Shown in pieces: positions 27,376 through 39,700 of a DNA stretch of 64,000 bases. The stretch is taken from positions 1 to 64,000 of the forward strand of contig NZ_JACHBG010000001.1 in NCBI RefSeq assembly GCF_014207095.1, read 5' to 3'. The position numbers and the translations under genes are program-made. Origin of the DNA: Martinezella lusitana (lineage in GTDB: Bacteria; Pseudomonadota; Alphaproteobacteria; Rhizobiales; Rhizobiaceae). Positions within the stretch are counted from its first letter, which is position 1. Each line of letters begins with the position of its first letter. The notes beneath the pieces are model-generated. The model saw only the letters and a program-made list of their open reading frames with translations, was not told the origin of the DNA and searched no databases.

Positions 27376-29277
27376 CTACTGCTGCGAGGGCTGTTGCGGC
27401 TTTTGCAGCAATGTCGTCACCGGCGAAACCACCGGATTCGGCCAGCTGCCACCGAGGAAGAAAGGCAGCATCGGCAACTCGTCCGCATCAGTGGGCAACG
27501 TAGCCTCGAGGGCACCCGACAGAGCCAGGCCATTGGTGCGGAACGGAACAACCCCGTTCAAGGTGATGGTCTCGTTGCGGCCGGCAATCGTCGCGTTCTG
27601 AACTTCGGCAGAGCCCTTGGCAAAGGTTGCATCGACTTTGACACTGTCGAAGTCGAAGGACGCATCGGCAACGTCGCCCATCCGGAAGAAGGCCTTATCG
27701 GCCGCCAGGGACCTGAACGACGAAAGGTCGAGTTCGCGGAAGGATCCGGCCGACGAGGTAAAGTGCATCTGACCGGCAACGTCGCTCAACGTGGCGACCC
27801 AGATCGGCTTGGTCGTGCTGAGCGCCAGATCGAGAGACCCGGTCGTGGTCAGCGGCAGCGGTCCCGGCAGCTTGAGCCGGGTGAAGAGCCCACCGAAATC
27901 CGCGTTGCGGATCGATATCTGCAGCTTGCCGCCGCCGTCGAAATCGCCGGGAGCGACCTCCAGATGCGCCGTCAGCGATCCACCCTCGAAGCCGCTGTCG
28001 CCGATATCGAACTTCGCCTTGCCGCCGGCCACCAGCAGGCTTGCGCCGATATTGTCGAACTGGAACGGACCGAGCGCGGCCTTGTTGGAAGAGAGCCGCA
28101 TATCGAGGTCGAGACGCTGCAGCGGATTGCCATTCAGAAGCGCATTGATGGCGGTCTCTGCGGCAAGGCGCATCGAGAAGGCGGCCAGGAACGGATTGAG
28201 GTTCATCTGGTCGAAGGCGAGCGTGCCCGAGATCTTGGGCTTTCCGGTCGTCGTGTAGCTCATGTCCATGACGCCGGAGGCGGCCGAGTCATTGACCTTG
28301 AAGTTGAGATTGTTGAAACGCAGGCTCTTGTCGACAGCCACCACATCGGCATTGAGCGAGACGTTCTTGAGAGCGTCGGCCGCAGGCAGGCGCTGGCCGC
28401 TCCATGCCAGGAAGGAGGGCACATTCGGTACATTGAGGTCCAGATTGCCCGAGAGCGTCGAAAAGTCCGATAGGCTGATGATCCCGTTATAGGCCCAGCT
28501 GATCACCGGTGAAGAGAAACTTGTCTTGGCATTGACGCTCTTGCCGGCAAAGAACAGCAGTGGTTGCTCGGAATCGAAGTTGAGCTTGATGTCCTGGTCG
28601 TTGAAGCGCGCGAGGACGACGGCGGTCATTCGCTGCGAGAGCCGCGGCCAGGAAATGTCGGCATTGACGCCGTTCATCTTGTAAACATTGCCGCTGCGAT
28701 CATCCGTCATCTCGACGCTGCCGTCCTCGATGGTCAGCGTGCCGATGGCGGCATCCTGATCCTTTCGCATCGGCACGGTCTGATCCGAGGAGGTCTCCGC
28801 CTGTTCGATCGCTTTCGACAGGCGGCCTTCATTGGTCCAGTCGATCAGACCGTTTTCGTCGCGGCGGATGTAGATGACGGGGCGGAGGAAATGGAACTCG
28901 TGAAAATGCGCATGTCCGCGGATTGCAGGCAGCAGCGAGAAATCCGCGGAAAGACTGTCGACATGGCCGAGCACCTTGCCGCTCTTTGCCGGTTCGCGAA
29001 TGGTGACCTGGTTGAGCGTTATGCGCGGCGTCGGCCAGAATTCCAGTGTCGGGTCGCCCTCGATCTGCGCCCTGTATCCCGTCCAGTCCGAAAGCGCCTT
29101 CTCGATGCCGGAACGGACAAGTCCGCTGGAGATCAGGAAGGGTGCGGTAGCCCTGAAGACGGCAAAGACGATGAGGAGGGTCAGAAGAACGATGCCGGTG
29201 GTTCGGACAAACGCAGGCAACCATCGCGAGACCGATCGCATCGTCAACCACCACTTATTGTTTCGCGACGTTCTCAT
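27376..29277 (-). CDS. AsmA-family outer-membrane assembly protein
   Basis: A 633-residue protein with one N-terminal membrane anchor (about residues 20-45) followed by a large periplasmic region rich in beta-strand repeats. The start of that region (about 55-130), with GYRAQIEGDPTLEFWPTPRITLNQV, matches the AsmA N-terminal domain. AsmA-like proteins affect lipid transport and outer-membrane assembly. The start may lie 12 codons later at 29241. The gene stands alone between potI and acsA2. Confidence 0.8.
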   Translation of the reverse strand: MRTSRNNKWWLTMRSVSRWLPAFVRTTGIVLLTLLIVFAVFRATAPFLISSGLVRSGIEKALSDWTGYRAQIEGDPTLEFWPTPRITLNQVTIREPAKSGKVLGHVDSLSADFSLLPAIRGHAHFHEFHFLRPVIYIRRDENGLIDWTNEGRLSKAIEQAETSSDQTVPMRKDQDAAIGTLTIEDGSVEMTDDRSGNVYKMNGVNADISWPRLSQRMTAVVLARFNDQDIKLNFDSEQPLLFFAGKSVNAKTSFSSPVISWAYNGIISLSDFSTLSGNLDLNVPNVPSFLAWSGQRLPAADALKNVSLNADVVAVDKSLRFNNLNFKVNDSAASGVMDMSYTTTGKPKISGTLAFDQMNLNPFLAAFSMRLAAETAINALLNGNPLQRLDLDMRLSSNKAALGPFQFDNIGASLLVAGGKAKFDIGDSGFEGGSLTAHLEVAPGDFDGGGKLQISIRNADFGGLFTRLKLPGPLPLTTTGSLDLALSTTKPIWVATLSDVAGQMHFTSSAGSFRELDLSSFRSLAADKAFFRMGDVADASFDFDSVKVDATFAKGSAEVQNATIAGRNETITLNGVVPFRTNGLALSGALEATLPTDADELPMLPFFLGGSWPNPVVSPVTTLLQKPQQPSQQ

Positions 29278-29441
29278 ATCCCGTGGAAACTCTCAACCTG
29301 ATTGGGATGATCTGCCTATGCTTGCCGGATATAGGAAATGTCTCGCCGATGCAAACATCACGCACCGGAATGGCCTGCGATAGCATGACTTTATAATGCG
29401 CTGCAGCATTGCTATATAGAGTAAAAACGGGGGAGAGAAAT

Positions 29442-31394
<1,953 letters not shown>

Positions 31395-31422
31395 GGCAGA
31401 CCTAAAAACTGAGGGGCAAACG

Positions 31423-31440
31423 ATGACCATCCTTCGGTAA
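31423..31440 (+). CDS. Five-codon mini-ORF in the helicase leader
   Basis: ATG ACC ATC CTT CGG TAA, encoding MTILR, is preceded by GAGGGG 6 bases upstream, a good Shine-Dalgarno site for so short a frame. It could be a ribosome-stalling peptide or a chance occurrence. It lies 28 bases after the acsA2 stop. Confidence 0.3.
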   Translation: MTILR

Positions 31441-31580
31441 CCTCGCGTTAAGAAAGCTTGGTCAAACGTAAAGGACAACTTGAGACCGTTCGCATACGTC
31501 AGCAGCGGATTGGAGCTTATCCCGGCTCCCGAAACATGAAGTTCACCGACTCGAGCTTTCTTTTGACAGCACCATTCTCA

Positions 31581-31607
31581 AAGGCAGCGCGTTCGCTGCC
31601 TTTTTTT
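31581..31607 (+). terminator. Intrinsic terminator upstream of the helicase gene
   Basis: A perfect 9-base stem with a CGTT loop leads into a seven-base T-run. It lies 140 bases before the helicase start and 187 bases after acsA2, so it ends either acsA2 read-through, a leader transcript or a small RNA. Confidence 0.85.
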
Positions 31608-31746
31608 CGTTAGATTGCACGCAAATACGCGGCCGCTCTGTACATTGGGCCGCCGACCAAGTATGTGCAGGCTTGAAGAAGAGGCCTGCGACGTGCGGGC
31701 CACGATGATCGCCGCCTTCTGGCAGGCGAAGAATTCCGAAAGACAG

Positions 31747-33672
31747 ATGATGACTGAATTCGAAGGCATCGTTCCTGCGATTGCCCAGGCTTTGGCGAAG
31801 CGCGGTTATGAAACGCTGACGCCGGTGCAGAAAGCCATGCTCGATCCCGGCCTCGCCGGCAAGGATGCCCTGGTCTCGGCGCAGACCGGCTCCGGCAAGA
31901 CGGTCGCCTTCGGCCTGGCGCTGGCGCCCGGTCTGCTTGATGGCGCAGACCGCTTCGGCCCCGCCGGTGCGCCGCTGGCACTGGCGATTGCGCCGACCCG
32001 CGAACTGGCGCTGCAGGTGCAGCGCGAGCTGGAGTGGCTCTACGGTCTGACCGGCGCGACGATCGCGTCCTGCGTCGGCGGCATGGACATGCGCACCGAG
32101 CGGCGCACGCTCGAACGTGGCGCCCACATCGTCGTCGGTACGCCTGGCCGTCTCTGCGATCACATCCGTCGCAACTCGCTCGATATCTCGCAATTGCGCG
32201 CCGTCGTGCTCGATGAAGCCGACGAGATGCTCGATCTTGGCTTCCGCGAAGATCTGGAATTCATTCTGGAAGCCTCGCCCTCCGAGCGCCGCACCTTGAT
32301 GTTCTCCGCGACCGTGCCGCGTTCCATCGCCAAGCTCGCTGAAAACTATCAGCGCGATGCCGTTCGCATCGCCACCGCTTCCGAAGCCAAGCAGCATGTC
32401 GATATCGAATATCGGGCTCTGACCGTCGTCCCAAGCGACCGGGAAAACGCCATCATCAACGTGCTGCGCTATTACGAGGCGCGCAACGCCATCGTCTTCT
32501 GCTCGACACGCGCTGCCGTCAATCATCTGACGGCACGGTTCAACAATCGCGGCTTTTCTGTAGTAGCTCTGTCGGGCGAACTCAGCCAGAACGAGCGCAC
32601 CCACGCTCTTCAGGCCATGCGCGATGGCCGTGCCCGCGTCTGCATCGCAACCGATGTCGCCGCCCGCGGCATCGATCTGCCGGGCCTGGAGCTGGTCGTC
32701 CATGCGGACTTGCCGACCAATCCGGACACGCTGCTGCATCGCAGCGGCCGCACGGGTCGCGCCGGCAACAAGGGTGTCAGTGCCCTCATCGTGCCGCTCA
32801 GCGCGCGCCGCCGCACCGAGCGCCTGCTGGAAGCAGCCCGCATCCGCGCCACCTGGGCAAAGCCGCCTTCGGCTGACGAGGTGAGCGAGCGTGACGACGA
32901 GCGTCTTCTCGCCGATCCGGTCTTTACCGCCGCGCTTGCCGAAGACGAAAAGTCCATCGTCCAACAACTGCTGGAGCGCCATGGCGCCGAGCAGGTCGCG
33001 GCCGCTTTCCTGCGGCAGTACCGCGCCGGCCATTCCGCACCGGAAGAACTGCAGGATGTCCCAGCCGAAGGCGAGCGCAGAAAGCCCCGCCGGGATGATT
33101 TCCCGGTCACCCCCCGCGATGATGGTCCATCTGGCGGGCGGAACGATTTCACCGACGGCGTCTGGGTGTCGCTCTCCGTAGGACGCAAGCAGAATGCCGA
33201 ACCGCGCTGGCTGATCCCCATGCTCTGCCGCAACTGCAACCTGACCAAGCGCGACATCGGCGCCATCAAGATGCAGCCGGAAGAAACCTTCGTCGAGCTT
33301 TCCCCGGACGGCATCGAGCGCTTCCTTTCGGCCATCGGCCCGGACAAGACGCTGGAGCGCGGCATCCGCGTCAAGCCGCTAGCCGGCATGCCGGATTTTT
33401 CGCAGGCGCGGCGGGAAGGGGCCTTCGAGAAGAAGAAGCCCTTCGCCGACAAGGGCGCCCGTGGCCCAGAAGGCGGCAAGCCGAAGTGGAAGTCGGACCG
33501 TAAGCCGGAGCGGGCATATGCCGGGGAAGGCAACGTCTCCGAACGTTCCGACAAGAAGCCCTGGGCAAAGAAATCCGGCAAGCCGAACTTCGCCAAGAAT
33601 GACGGCCCTCCCAAGGGCGGCAAGCCGAACTCGCGGTCGGCCCGCAAGGCTGCGAAGTCGCGAGGCGAATGA
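31747..33672 (+). CDS. DbpA-type DEAD-box RNA helicase
   Basis: A 641-residue ATP-dependent RNA helicase. It has a Q motif in GYETLTPVQ, Walker A AQTGSGKT (about residues 45-52), DEAD at about 156-159, SAT, and the C-terminal RecA motifs RGIDLPG and HRSGRTGRAG. A DbpA-like RNA-binding domain follows (about 468-540; DGVWVSLSVGRKQ). The last 100 residues are Lys/Gly-rich and disordered. The protein should remodel structured RNA, probably ribosomal, and may be cold-induced. ATG 31747 or 31750 begins at the conserved N-terminus; earlier frame starts read through the leader and are rejected. Confidence 0.88.
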   Translation: MMTEFEGIVPAIAQALAKRGYETLTPVQKAMLDPGLAGKDALVSAQTGSGKTVAFGLALAPGLLDGADRFGPAGAPLALAIAPTRELALQVQRELEWLYGLTGATIASCVGGMDMRTERRTLERGAHIVVGTPGRLCDHIRRNSLDISQLRAVVLDEADEMLDLGFREDLEFILEASPSERRTLMFSATVPRSIAKLAENYQRDAVRIATASEAKQHVDIEYRALTVVPSDRENAIINVLRYYEARNAIVFCSTRAAVNHLTARFNNRGFSVVALSGELSQNERTHALQAMRDGRARVCIATDVAARGIDLPGLELVVHADLPTNPDTLLHRSGRTGRAGNKGVSALIVPLSARRRTERLLEAARIRATWAKPPSADEVSERDDERLLADPVFTAALAEDEKSIVQQLLERHGAEQVAAAFLRQYRAGHSAPEELQDVPAEGERRKPRRDDFPVTPRDDGPSGGRNDFTDGVWVSLSVGRKQNAEPRWLIPMLCRNCNLTKRDIGAIKMQPEETFVELSPDGIERFLSAIGPDKTLERGIRVKPLAGMPDFSQARREGAFEKKKPFADKGARGPEGGKPKWKSDRKPERAYAGEGNVSERSDKKPWAKKSGKPNFAKNDGPPKGGKPNSRSARKAAKSRGE

Positions 33673-33894
33673 GCTCGGCGCCGCGCTCGCAAGCGGGCGC
33701 GGCTGATGATCCGATCGGTTGAGAAATCATTCCTTGCGCCAGGCGCAGGACGCACACCTGTCGACTCCGGGATTTGGAACCTACGATGCGCAAGCATTTG
33801 CGATTGCAGGGCCGCAAAAGTGATGCATAAATCAGGATCGGAATCGGGCGCACGCCAACGAGATTCAACATGCGCGCCGGAATAGGGACTTCAC
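33673..33894. other. Intergenic region after the helicase gene
   Basis: No gene is seen in these 222 bases. A GC-rich hairpin at 33680-33703 (10-base arms with one G-T pair, CAAG loop) follows the helicase stop closely and may end its message, but has no T-run. Confidence 0.4.
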
Positions 33895-34242
33895 ATGATC
33901 GTTCGTTCCTGGCGGGCCGTTGCCGGCTCCGATGAAGTGCTGGCAGCCTATGCCCGGCACCTAGAGACGACCACCTTCGTGGAAATGGCTGAGCTTCCCG
34001 GCCATCTCGGTGCGACATTGGCCCGCAAGGTGCGCGGTGAAAACAACGAGCTTGTGGTCATGAGCTTTTGGGCCGACATGGCTGCCGCCGGCCATTTCGG
34101 TAAGGGTGATTTCGACGATGCGGTGGTGAAGCCGAGCACGCAGAAGCTTCTGCGCTCCTTCGACTTGAAGGTCGAGTATTTCGAGACCGTGGTTTCAACC
34201 GGGATTGTCGCCGGCCATGATCGCCCGGCAAGCGGCGAGTAA
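33895..34242 (+). CDS. ABM-fold (antibiotic biosynthesis monooxygenase-like) small protein
   Basis: A 115-residue protein with the ferredoxin-like ABM pattern: beta start MIVRSWRAVA, a helix, HLGATLARKVRGENNELVVMSFWADMAAAGHF and a last strand near VEYFETV. Such proteins act as small cofactor-free oxygenases or unknown binding proteins. It is followed three bases later by a small membrane protein gene, forming a likely two-gene operon. The substrate is unknown. Confidence 0.65.
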   Translation: MIVRSWRAVAGSDEVLAAYARHLETTTFVEMAELPGHLGATLARKVRGENNELVVMSFWADMAAAGHFGKGDFDDAVVKPSTQKLLRSFDLKVEYFETVVSTGIVAGHDRPASGE

Positions 34243-34245
34243 AAG

Positions 34246-34728
34246 GTGCAGAACAGCGCCATCAAAGTTACCTACACCGAAGACATCGTGCGCGATGCCG
34301 TCCGGACTTTTGTCTGGAGGCGCGGCATTTTCGGGAAGAAACGTCTTTGGGTGGCAGAGGTGGTAATGATCGCCCTGCTACTGTGGAATGGCGATCGCGG
34401 ATGGGTAGCGGCCATCATGCTCGTTATCATCCTTCTTCCGCCGGCCATGATTGCAGTGATGTGGGTCGCTCATCATCGCAATACCGTGGGAAAGTTCCAC
34501 AGGATGCGAACACCTCGCGCCGAGTTGACATTTCGTGACGAAGGACTGGATGTCGTGTCCGATCTCGGGTCGGCGACGATCCCCTGGTCGACGGTCACGG
34601 AAATTTGGGAGCGTCCGGCCTATTGGATGATATTCATCGGGCCGAACCAGTTCTTCACGCTGCCGTTGCAAACCCTCTCGCCGGCAGACCGGGATTTTCT
34701 AAGGTCGAAAGTAGCCCGCGCATCCTAA
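34246..34728 (+). CDS. YcxB-like small membrane protein
   Basis: A 160-residue protein beginning with GTG at 34246. Two hydrophobic segments (about residues 33-50 and 53-72) are followed by a soluble part with LTFRDEGLDVVSDLGSATIPWSTVTEIWE, the pattern of YcxB-like C-terminal domains. It lies 3 bases after the ABM-fold gene. The function is unknown. Confidence 0.65.
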   Translation: MQNSAIKVTYTEDIVRDAVRTFVWRRGIFGKKRLWVAEVVMIALLLWNGDRGWVAAIMLVIILLPPAMIAVMWVAHHRNTVGKFHRMRTPRAELTFRDEGLDVVSDLGSATIPWSTVTEIWERPAYWMIFIGPNQFFTLPLQTLSPADRDFLRSKVARAS

Positions 34729-34745
34729 CGGCTATCGGTATCGTT

Positions 34746-35633
34746 TCATTCGGCAAAGAGGTTCGCGGCCATATAATCCACAAAGGCGCGAACCTTCGGG
34801 GATAGATACCGATTGGTGGGCCAGAGCACGCGAAAGGTTCCCGTGTCGGCCAGATGATCACCCAACAGCGAAATCAGTTTTCCTTCCGCGATCTCGGATG
34901 CCACGGCAAATGGAGGCAGGCAGGCAATCCCGAATGAGCGTTCCGCGAGATAGATCAGCGGCTCCAGTGTGCTGGCAACCGTCGTCACCGGCAGGTCGAG
35001 CTTCATCTCACCTTCGCCGCGGATCAAAGGCCAAGGTTCGAGCTTTCCTGAATTTGCAAAGCGATGGTGAAGGCAGCGATGCCGTAGTAGATCCTCCGGC
35101 ATCTTCGGGTGACCATAGGCCTGCAGATAGTCCGGCGAGGCGACGATCCTATGCTTGAAGGTGCCGAGCTTGCGGCTCATCAGCCGCGTGTCCCTGACCT
35201 CTCCGGTTCGAATGACGGCATCGAACCCTTCCTCGATGACGTCGACCAACCGATCGGTAAAGTCGAGATCGAGATTGATTTCCGGATATGCGGTCATGAA
35301 GGCCGACAATGTCGGCATCAGCAGCATGCCGGCCAAAGGAAGGCTCACGCGCAACTGCCCGCGTGGCACCGTCTGCGAGCTGGATAGTCTGGACTGCGCT
35401 TCCTCATATTCCGATTGAATGCGCCAGCAAGCCTCCAGAAAGAAGCTGCCTTCTTCCGTCAGCGCCATGCTGCGGGTCGAGCGATTGAACAATCGCACGC
35501 CGAGCTCATCTTCGAGCCTGCCAATGGCCTTGCCGACCGCAGAGCCTGAAATGCCGAGGCGATGGCCGGCGGCAATGAAACTTCCGACTTCGGCGACCTG
35601 GATGAAAATGCCGAGCGTTCCGAGCTTGTCCAT
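34746..35633 (-). CDS. LysR-family transcriptional regulator
   Basis: A 295-residue LysR regulator. The helix-turn-helix covers about residues 5-62 (LGIFIQVAEVGSFIAAGHRLGISGSAVGKAIGRLE, LFNRSTRSMALTEEG), and the effector domain follows. It is divergent from the small ABM gene at 35757. The 123 bases between hold the 10-base palindrome ATTCCGGAAT at 35642-35651, which may belong to its operator. This gene arrangement is typical of a LysR regulator controlling the neighbouring enzyme. Confidence 0.88.
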   Translation of the reverse strand: MDKLGTLGIFIQVAEVGSFIAAGHRLGISGSAVGKAIGRLEDELGVRLFNRSTRSMALTEEGSFFLEACWRIQSEYEEAQSRLSSSQTVPRGQLRVSLPLAGMLLMPTLSAFMTAYPEINLDLDFTDRLVDVIEEGFDAVIRTGEVRDTRLMSRKLGTFKHRIVASPDYLQAYGHPKMPEDLLRHRCLHHRFANSGKLEPWPLIRGEGEMKLDLPVTTVASTLEPLIYLAERSFGIACLPPFAVASEIAEGKLISLLGDHLADTGTFRVLWPTNRYLSPKVRAFVDYMAANLFAE

Positions 35634-35756
35634 GATGCCTTATTCCGGAATTTTTGTCCGATATGTTGAGAATACAGGCTCCTTTATCCGCTATCTCGCG
35701 CCGGATATCCAGATGCCGCCGCGGCTGAACAGCCCGAGCTTCAGATGGAGACAATC

Positions 35757-36104
35757 ATGGAAACGAAACACATCGCCAGCTTTGCGGGCTCTCCCGCTCC
35801 CACGACCTTTATCGTCAACGTCATCCACGTTCACCCCGGAAAGCAGGAGGAGGCCTTCGCCATCATTCAGGATGTCGTGCACTATGTCGCCGAGCGAAAG
35901 GAAGGCTTCCTCTGGAGCAGCCTTGCAAAAAGCTCGGATGGTCAGACTGTCGTCAACATCGAGGCGATCCAGGATGCCGGCAATGTCGGCGAGTTCTTCT
36001 CCGATCCGCATTTCGTCGAAAAATTCCGGAAGCTGGACACCGTCTCGAAGAGCGAGTTTCACACGTACACGGTCGGCGACCTGGTGCTGCCCAAGCGCGC
36101 CTAA
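35757..36104 (+). CDS. ABM-domain (putative monooxygenase) protein
   Basis: A 115-residue antibiotic-biosynthesis-monooxygenase-fold protein: FIVNVIHVHPGKQEEAFAIIQDVVHYVAERKEGFLWSSLAKSSDG contains the first strand, helix and second strand, and FFSDPHFVEKF the second helix. The ATG at 35757 has GGAG 6 bases upstream, so an earlier ATG at 35745 is not preferred. It is divergent from a LysR regulator that probably controls it. The substrate is unknown, perhaps a quinone or reactive metabolite. Confidence 0.75.
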   Translation: METKHIASFAGSPAPTTFIVNVIHVHPGKQEEAFAIIQDVVHYVAERKEGFLWSSLAKSSDGQTVVNIEAIQDAGNVGEFFSDPHFVEKFRKLDTVSKSEFHTYTVGDLVLPKRA

Positions 36105-36111
36105 ACAGGAT

Positions 36112-36145
36112 GGCCGGCATAGCCTCTGAGAGGAATATGCCGGCC
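36112..36145. other. Hairpin after the ABM gene
   Basis: A perfect 10-base stem (GGCCGGCATA and its complement) encloses a second small stem CCTCT-G-AGAGG. It lies 7 bases after the stop and has no T-run; it probably protects or ends the message. Confidence 0.45.
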
Positions 36146-36330
36146 GACAGACGTCCGATGGGGATCCTGCTCTCCGTCGGACTGAATGGCACTTGGACAG
36201 GCGGTTCGCTGCAGATCCGGCGGACGCGCTCGTCGCAGGACATTGCCTGGGAAGGGGCGCCATTTGCAGACACTTCGCCGATATAGCAGAATACCATCTT
36301 CGAATAGGTAGGGGATTGGACGTCGGATTT

Positions 36331-36732
36331 ATGCTGATCGGCTCATGTCATTGCGGCAAGGCGAGTTGGACCCTGACTGGCGATCCCGGCTCGATCACGG
36401 CATGCAATTGCACGCTCTGCCGGCGTTACGGCACTCTGTGGGCCTATGACTATGAAGGGGAGCGGATTTCGCAGAGCGGGCCAACCGCGTCCTACACGCG
36501 CGCCGAAGAGAAGGATCCCTCTCTCGAGATCTTGTTCTGCCCGACCTGCGCCTGCGTCCTGAGCTGGCGCAGTATGCGGCTGCAAAAGGATGGCCGCCGG
36601 CGCATGGCGGTCAATCTGCGGCTTGCGTCGCCGGATCTCGTCGCCGACCTGCCCATCGATCACTTCGACGGACTGGACACATTCGAAGATCTTCCTTCCG
36701 CTGGAAAATGCGTGCGCGATCTCTGGTTTTGA
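36331..36732 (+). CDS. GFA/CENP-V family zinc-fold protein
   Basis: A 133-residue protein with the cysteine pattern of the glutathione-dependent formaldehyde-activating fold: CHCGKASW at the N-terminus, CNCTLCRRYG (about residue 26), and CPTCACVLSW (about 71). These bind zinc. Some relatives handle glutathione adducts, but most have unknown roles, so no reaction is assigned. An AGGGGA ribosome-binding site is 15 bases from the ATG, somewhat far. It is convergent with the large kinase gene. Confidence 0.75.
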   Translation: MLIGSCHCGKASWTLTGDPGSITACNCTLCRRYGTLWAYDYEGERISQSGPTASYTRAEEKDPSLEILFCPTCACVLSWRSMRLQKDGRRRMAVNLRLASPDLVADLPIDHFDGLDTFEDLPSAGKCVRDLWF

Positions 36733-36787
36733 CAATAGAGGCGTCGAGTGAATGCACGGCAGCAGAGGCTGCCGCGATAGGCCTCCC

Positions 36788-39700
36788 TTAGTTCGCCAGC
36801 ACCCGCGGCGAAGGGAAGGTGACTTCCACCAGCGTCCCCTCGTTTGGCGAGGAGTTGATCGAGAAGGTCGCGCGGTTTGCGTCGACCATCGCCTTTGTCA
36901 GCGGCAGACCGAGGCCGGTGCCGTCACCGCGCTTGTGGGAATTCGTCGAAACTTGGCGGAAAGGTTTCATCGCTTGCTCAAGTTCCGAGCGCGTCATGCC
37001 GACGCCGGTATCCCGGATACGCAGCACGACGCTGCCATTGTTTTCGTAAGATGTAGAAACAACGATCTGGCCACCCGACGGCGTAAAGCGGATGGCGTTC
37101 GACAGAATGTTGAGCGCGATCTGCTTGATCGAGCGCAGGTCGGCAACGACATTCGGCACGGCCTGCGACAGCGCGGTGCGAATGATGACGCGCTGGCTGT
37201 TGGCCTGCGGCTGCACCAGCGATACCGCTTCCGTAATTGCCTCGTTGAGGCCGACGGATGCAAAATCGAGATCCATCTCGCCAGCTTCGATCTTGGAGAT
37301 ATCGAGCAGGTCATTGACGATGTCGAGCACATGCCTGCCGGAGCGGCCGATATCGGTTGCATATTCGACATAGCGCGAATGGCCGATCGGCCCGAAGCGC
37401 TCGCCGGCCATCATGTCGGAGAACCCGATGATGGCGTTGAGCGGCGTGCGAATCTCATGGCTGACGCGCGCAAGAAAATCCGTCTTGTGGGCATTGGCGG
37501 TTTCCGCCGCGCGCTTGGCGTTGCGCAGCTCTTCTTCGGTGCGCTTCCACTGTGTGATGTCGCGGATGACGGCGCAATAGCCATTCGAAGAGTTGAGCCG
37601 GCCCATGGTCATGAACAGCGGCACGAAACCGCCGGACGCCTCGCGACCGATCACTTCGCGGCCGTCGTTGAGCACACTGGCAACGCCATGGCCGGCGAGG
37701 CCACCGAGATAATCGAGTACTGCCTTCTGGCTCTCATGCGCAAACAACATGACGAAGGGTTTGCCGCGAATTTCCTGGTCATCATAGTTGAACAGCGCGC
37801 TTGCCGAGCGGTTCATCGAGCGGATCTCGCCGTCCTGGCCGACGATGATCACCCCGTCCGTCGCCGTCTCAAGCGTCGAGCGCAGTTCCTCGATCTCCAC
37901 CTGCAGCTTGGCGACTTTTTCGAGGATGCGTTCAGGCTTGGCTTCCTCGGAAACAGGCTGCGGTGGCGGAGCAGGCCGCTCGTTCTTCTCTACGGGCATC
38001 AGCGCCAACATTAGGGCGGTGCCGTCTTCCCAGCGGATCGATTGCAGCCGCGCGGTAACCGGCACGAGCGCATCATCGGCGCGCACCACCATCATCGTGC
38101 CCGGTTGCTCGGTCTTGCCTTCCAGATCGTTGCGTTGCAGTAGCGCATCCAGCCCGCCGACTTGCTCGAGATCCGTCAGGTTCTCATAGCCTGTCAGCCG
38201 CAGAAATTCCGGATTGCAGTGGATCAGCCGGTCGCCGGCGTGGACGAGGACAGCAAGCGGCAACTGGTCGACGATATCGGGCGATAGCCCCGAGCGCATC
38301 TTCACGCGCGGCGGAATGGTGGTGTTCAGCACGTCGATAGGATCGAAATCCTCTTCCGGCTCGGCGGAGGCATCCGCCGCTGCGGGGTGAGTTCCGGCAC
38401 TTACGACGTCTTCGCCGGCCGTTTCATGCCCCTCGGAAGGTTCGGCAATAGGCTCTGAGGAGGAAGTCTCGACTGCCGAGTCCACCTTATCCTGCTGGGT
38501 GGCAGCCTCATCGCTTGCGATTGCCGTTTCGCTACCATCGGAGAGAAGCTCATCGGCCGCATTCGCCTGCGGGACGATATCGCTGTTCTTCTCGCCCGGT
38601 TCGATCGGCGGCTGTTCGGCAGGGGTCTCGGCGCGCTTGCCGAAGGGTTCGAGCTGTCTGGCAATCTCGCGGAAAGCTGCCTGTTCGCTGAGCGAAAGGC
38701 TTGCCTGCGCCTGCGTCCGGTGTTCGTGCAGCCGGATGATCTTGTCTGTCTGACGGCGGTTCGGCGTCTCGACAATTCGCAAGGCGGGCGGCTCTGCATT
38801 CACGACAGGATCGCTATCCGTAATTGTCTGCTCGGTATTTGCACTGGCAGCGGCAGCGTCTTCCTGTTCGGGAGCCGGTTGCTCGCGTGCGGTTGTCGCG
38901 GCGTCGGTGTCCTGATGCGCAACCTCGGGCTCGACGGCCGGGTTTTCCTCGCCATCCAGCGCCATGCCGTGCTTCATAGGATCTTCGATGGCATCCGCCA
39001 GGCGAACGACGCCGAAGCCTCTGAAGCCGTCGAATTCGCGGCTGCGGGTATAGGTCGGCAGGGCAGCCAGATCGACCGGTACCGTCAGGCCCGTGCCCTC
39101 CACCGGCCAGTAGATGGTCCGTCCCGACCACGTGTCGCGGCGTGCCAGCAGTTCAGCGATCTTGCCATCCGGGTCGAGGTTGAAACGGGCGGCGACCTCG
39201 GTGAAGGCATGGCCTGCGATTTTTGCGGCATGCGGTCCCACAGCATCGGCGAACTCGCGGGAAACCTCGCTGAAACGGCCTGCGGCATCGATCTTCCACA
39301 CGAAGCGCGTGGCCCGGCCATTGCGCTTGAAGACGAATCCATCGGCAGTGCCGTCATCGGCCGATGAGGCTTCGGGCGGGGCTGGCTCGGGAACGGTTTC
39401 CGCGCCGGCATCGGCGGCGTGCGTTTCGTCCAGGGTTGGGGCTTCTGTGTGCGGTTCCGGAGCGGGCGCGCTCGTCTCGACCGCATCCTTGCCATGACCG
39501 TCCATCATAGCCGGCATGGACAAGGACTCGCCGACGTCGCCGGTCACCGGCGCCACGTCCTGCTCTTCGTCTACGCGATATTCCGGTGTCTCATCCAGCT
39601 CCTCGATATGGGCGACGGCATCGATGACGTCGCCAAAGGGCGCTGCAATCTCGGGCTTCGGCGCTTCGTCAGCTGTCGCTGCCTCGAGTTCTGCACGGGT

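Larger units (their letters stand above)
31395..31746 (+). promoter_or_regulatory. Structured leader upstream of the DEAD-box helicase gene
   Basis: These 352 bases hold no ordinary gene. They include a 5-codon open frame with its own ribosome-binding site, a pair of perfectly complementary 9-base stretches (AAGAAAGCT at 31450-31458 and AGCTTTCTT at 31554-31562), a GGAGC/GCTCC hairpin near 31512-31529, and an intrinsic terminator at 31581-31607. The order, mini-ORF then alternative pairings then terminator then gene, is that of an attenuated leader, but a free small RNA ending at the terminator would look the same. Confidence 0.5.
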
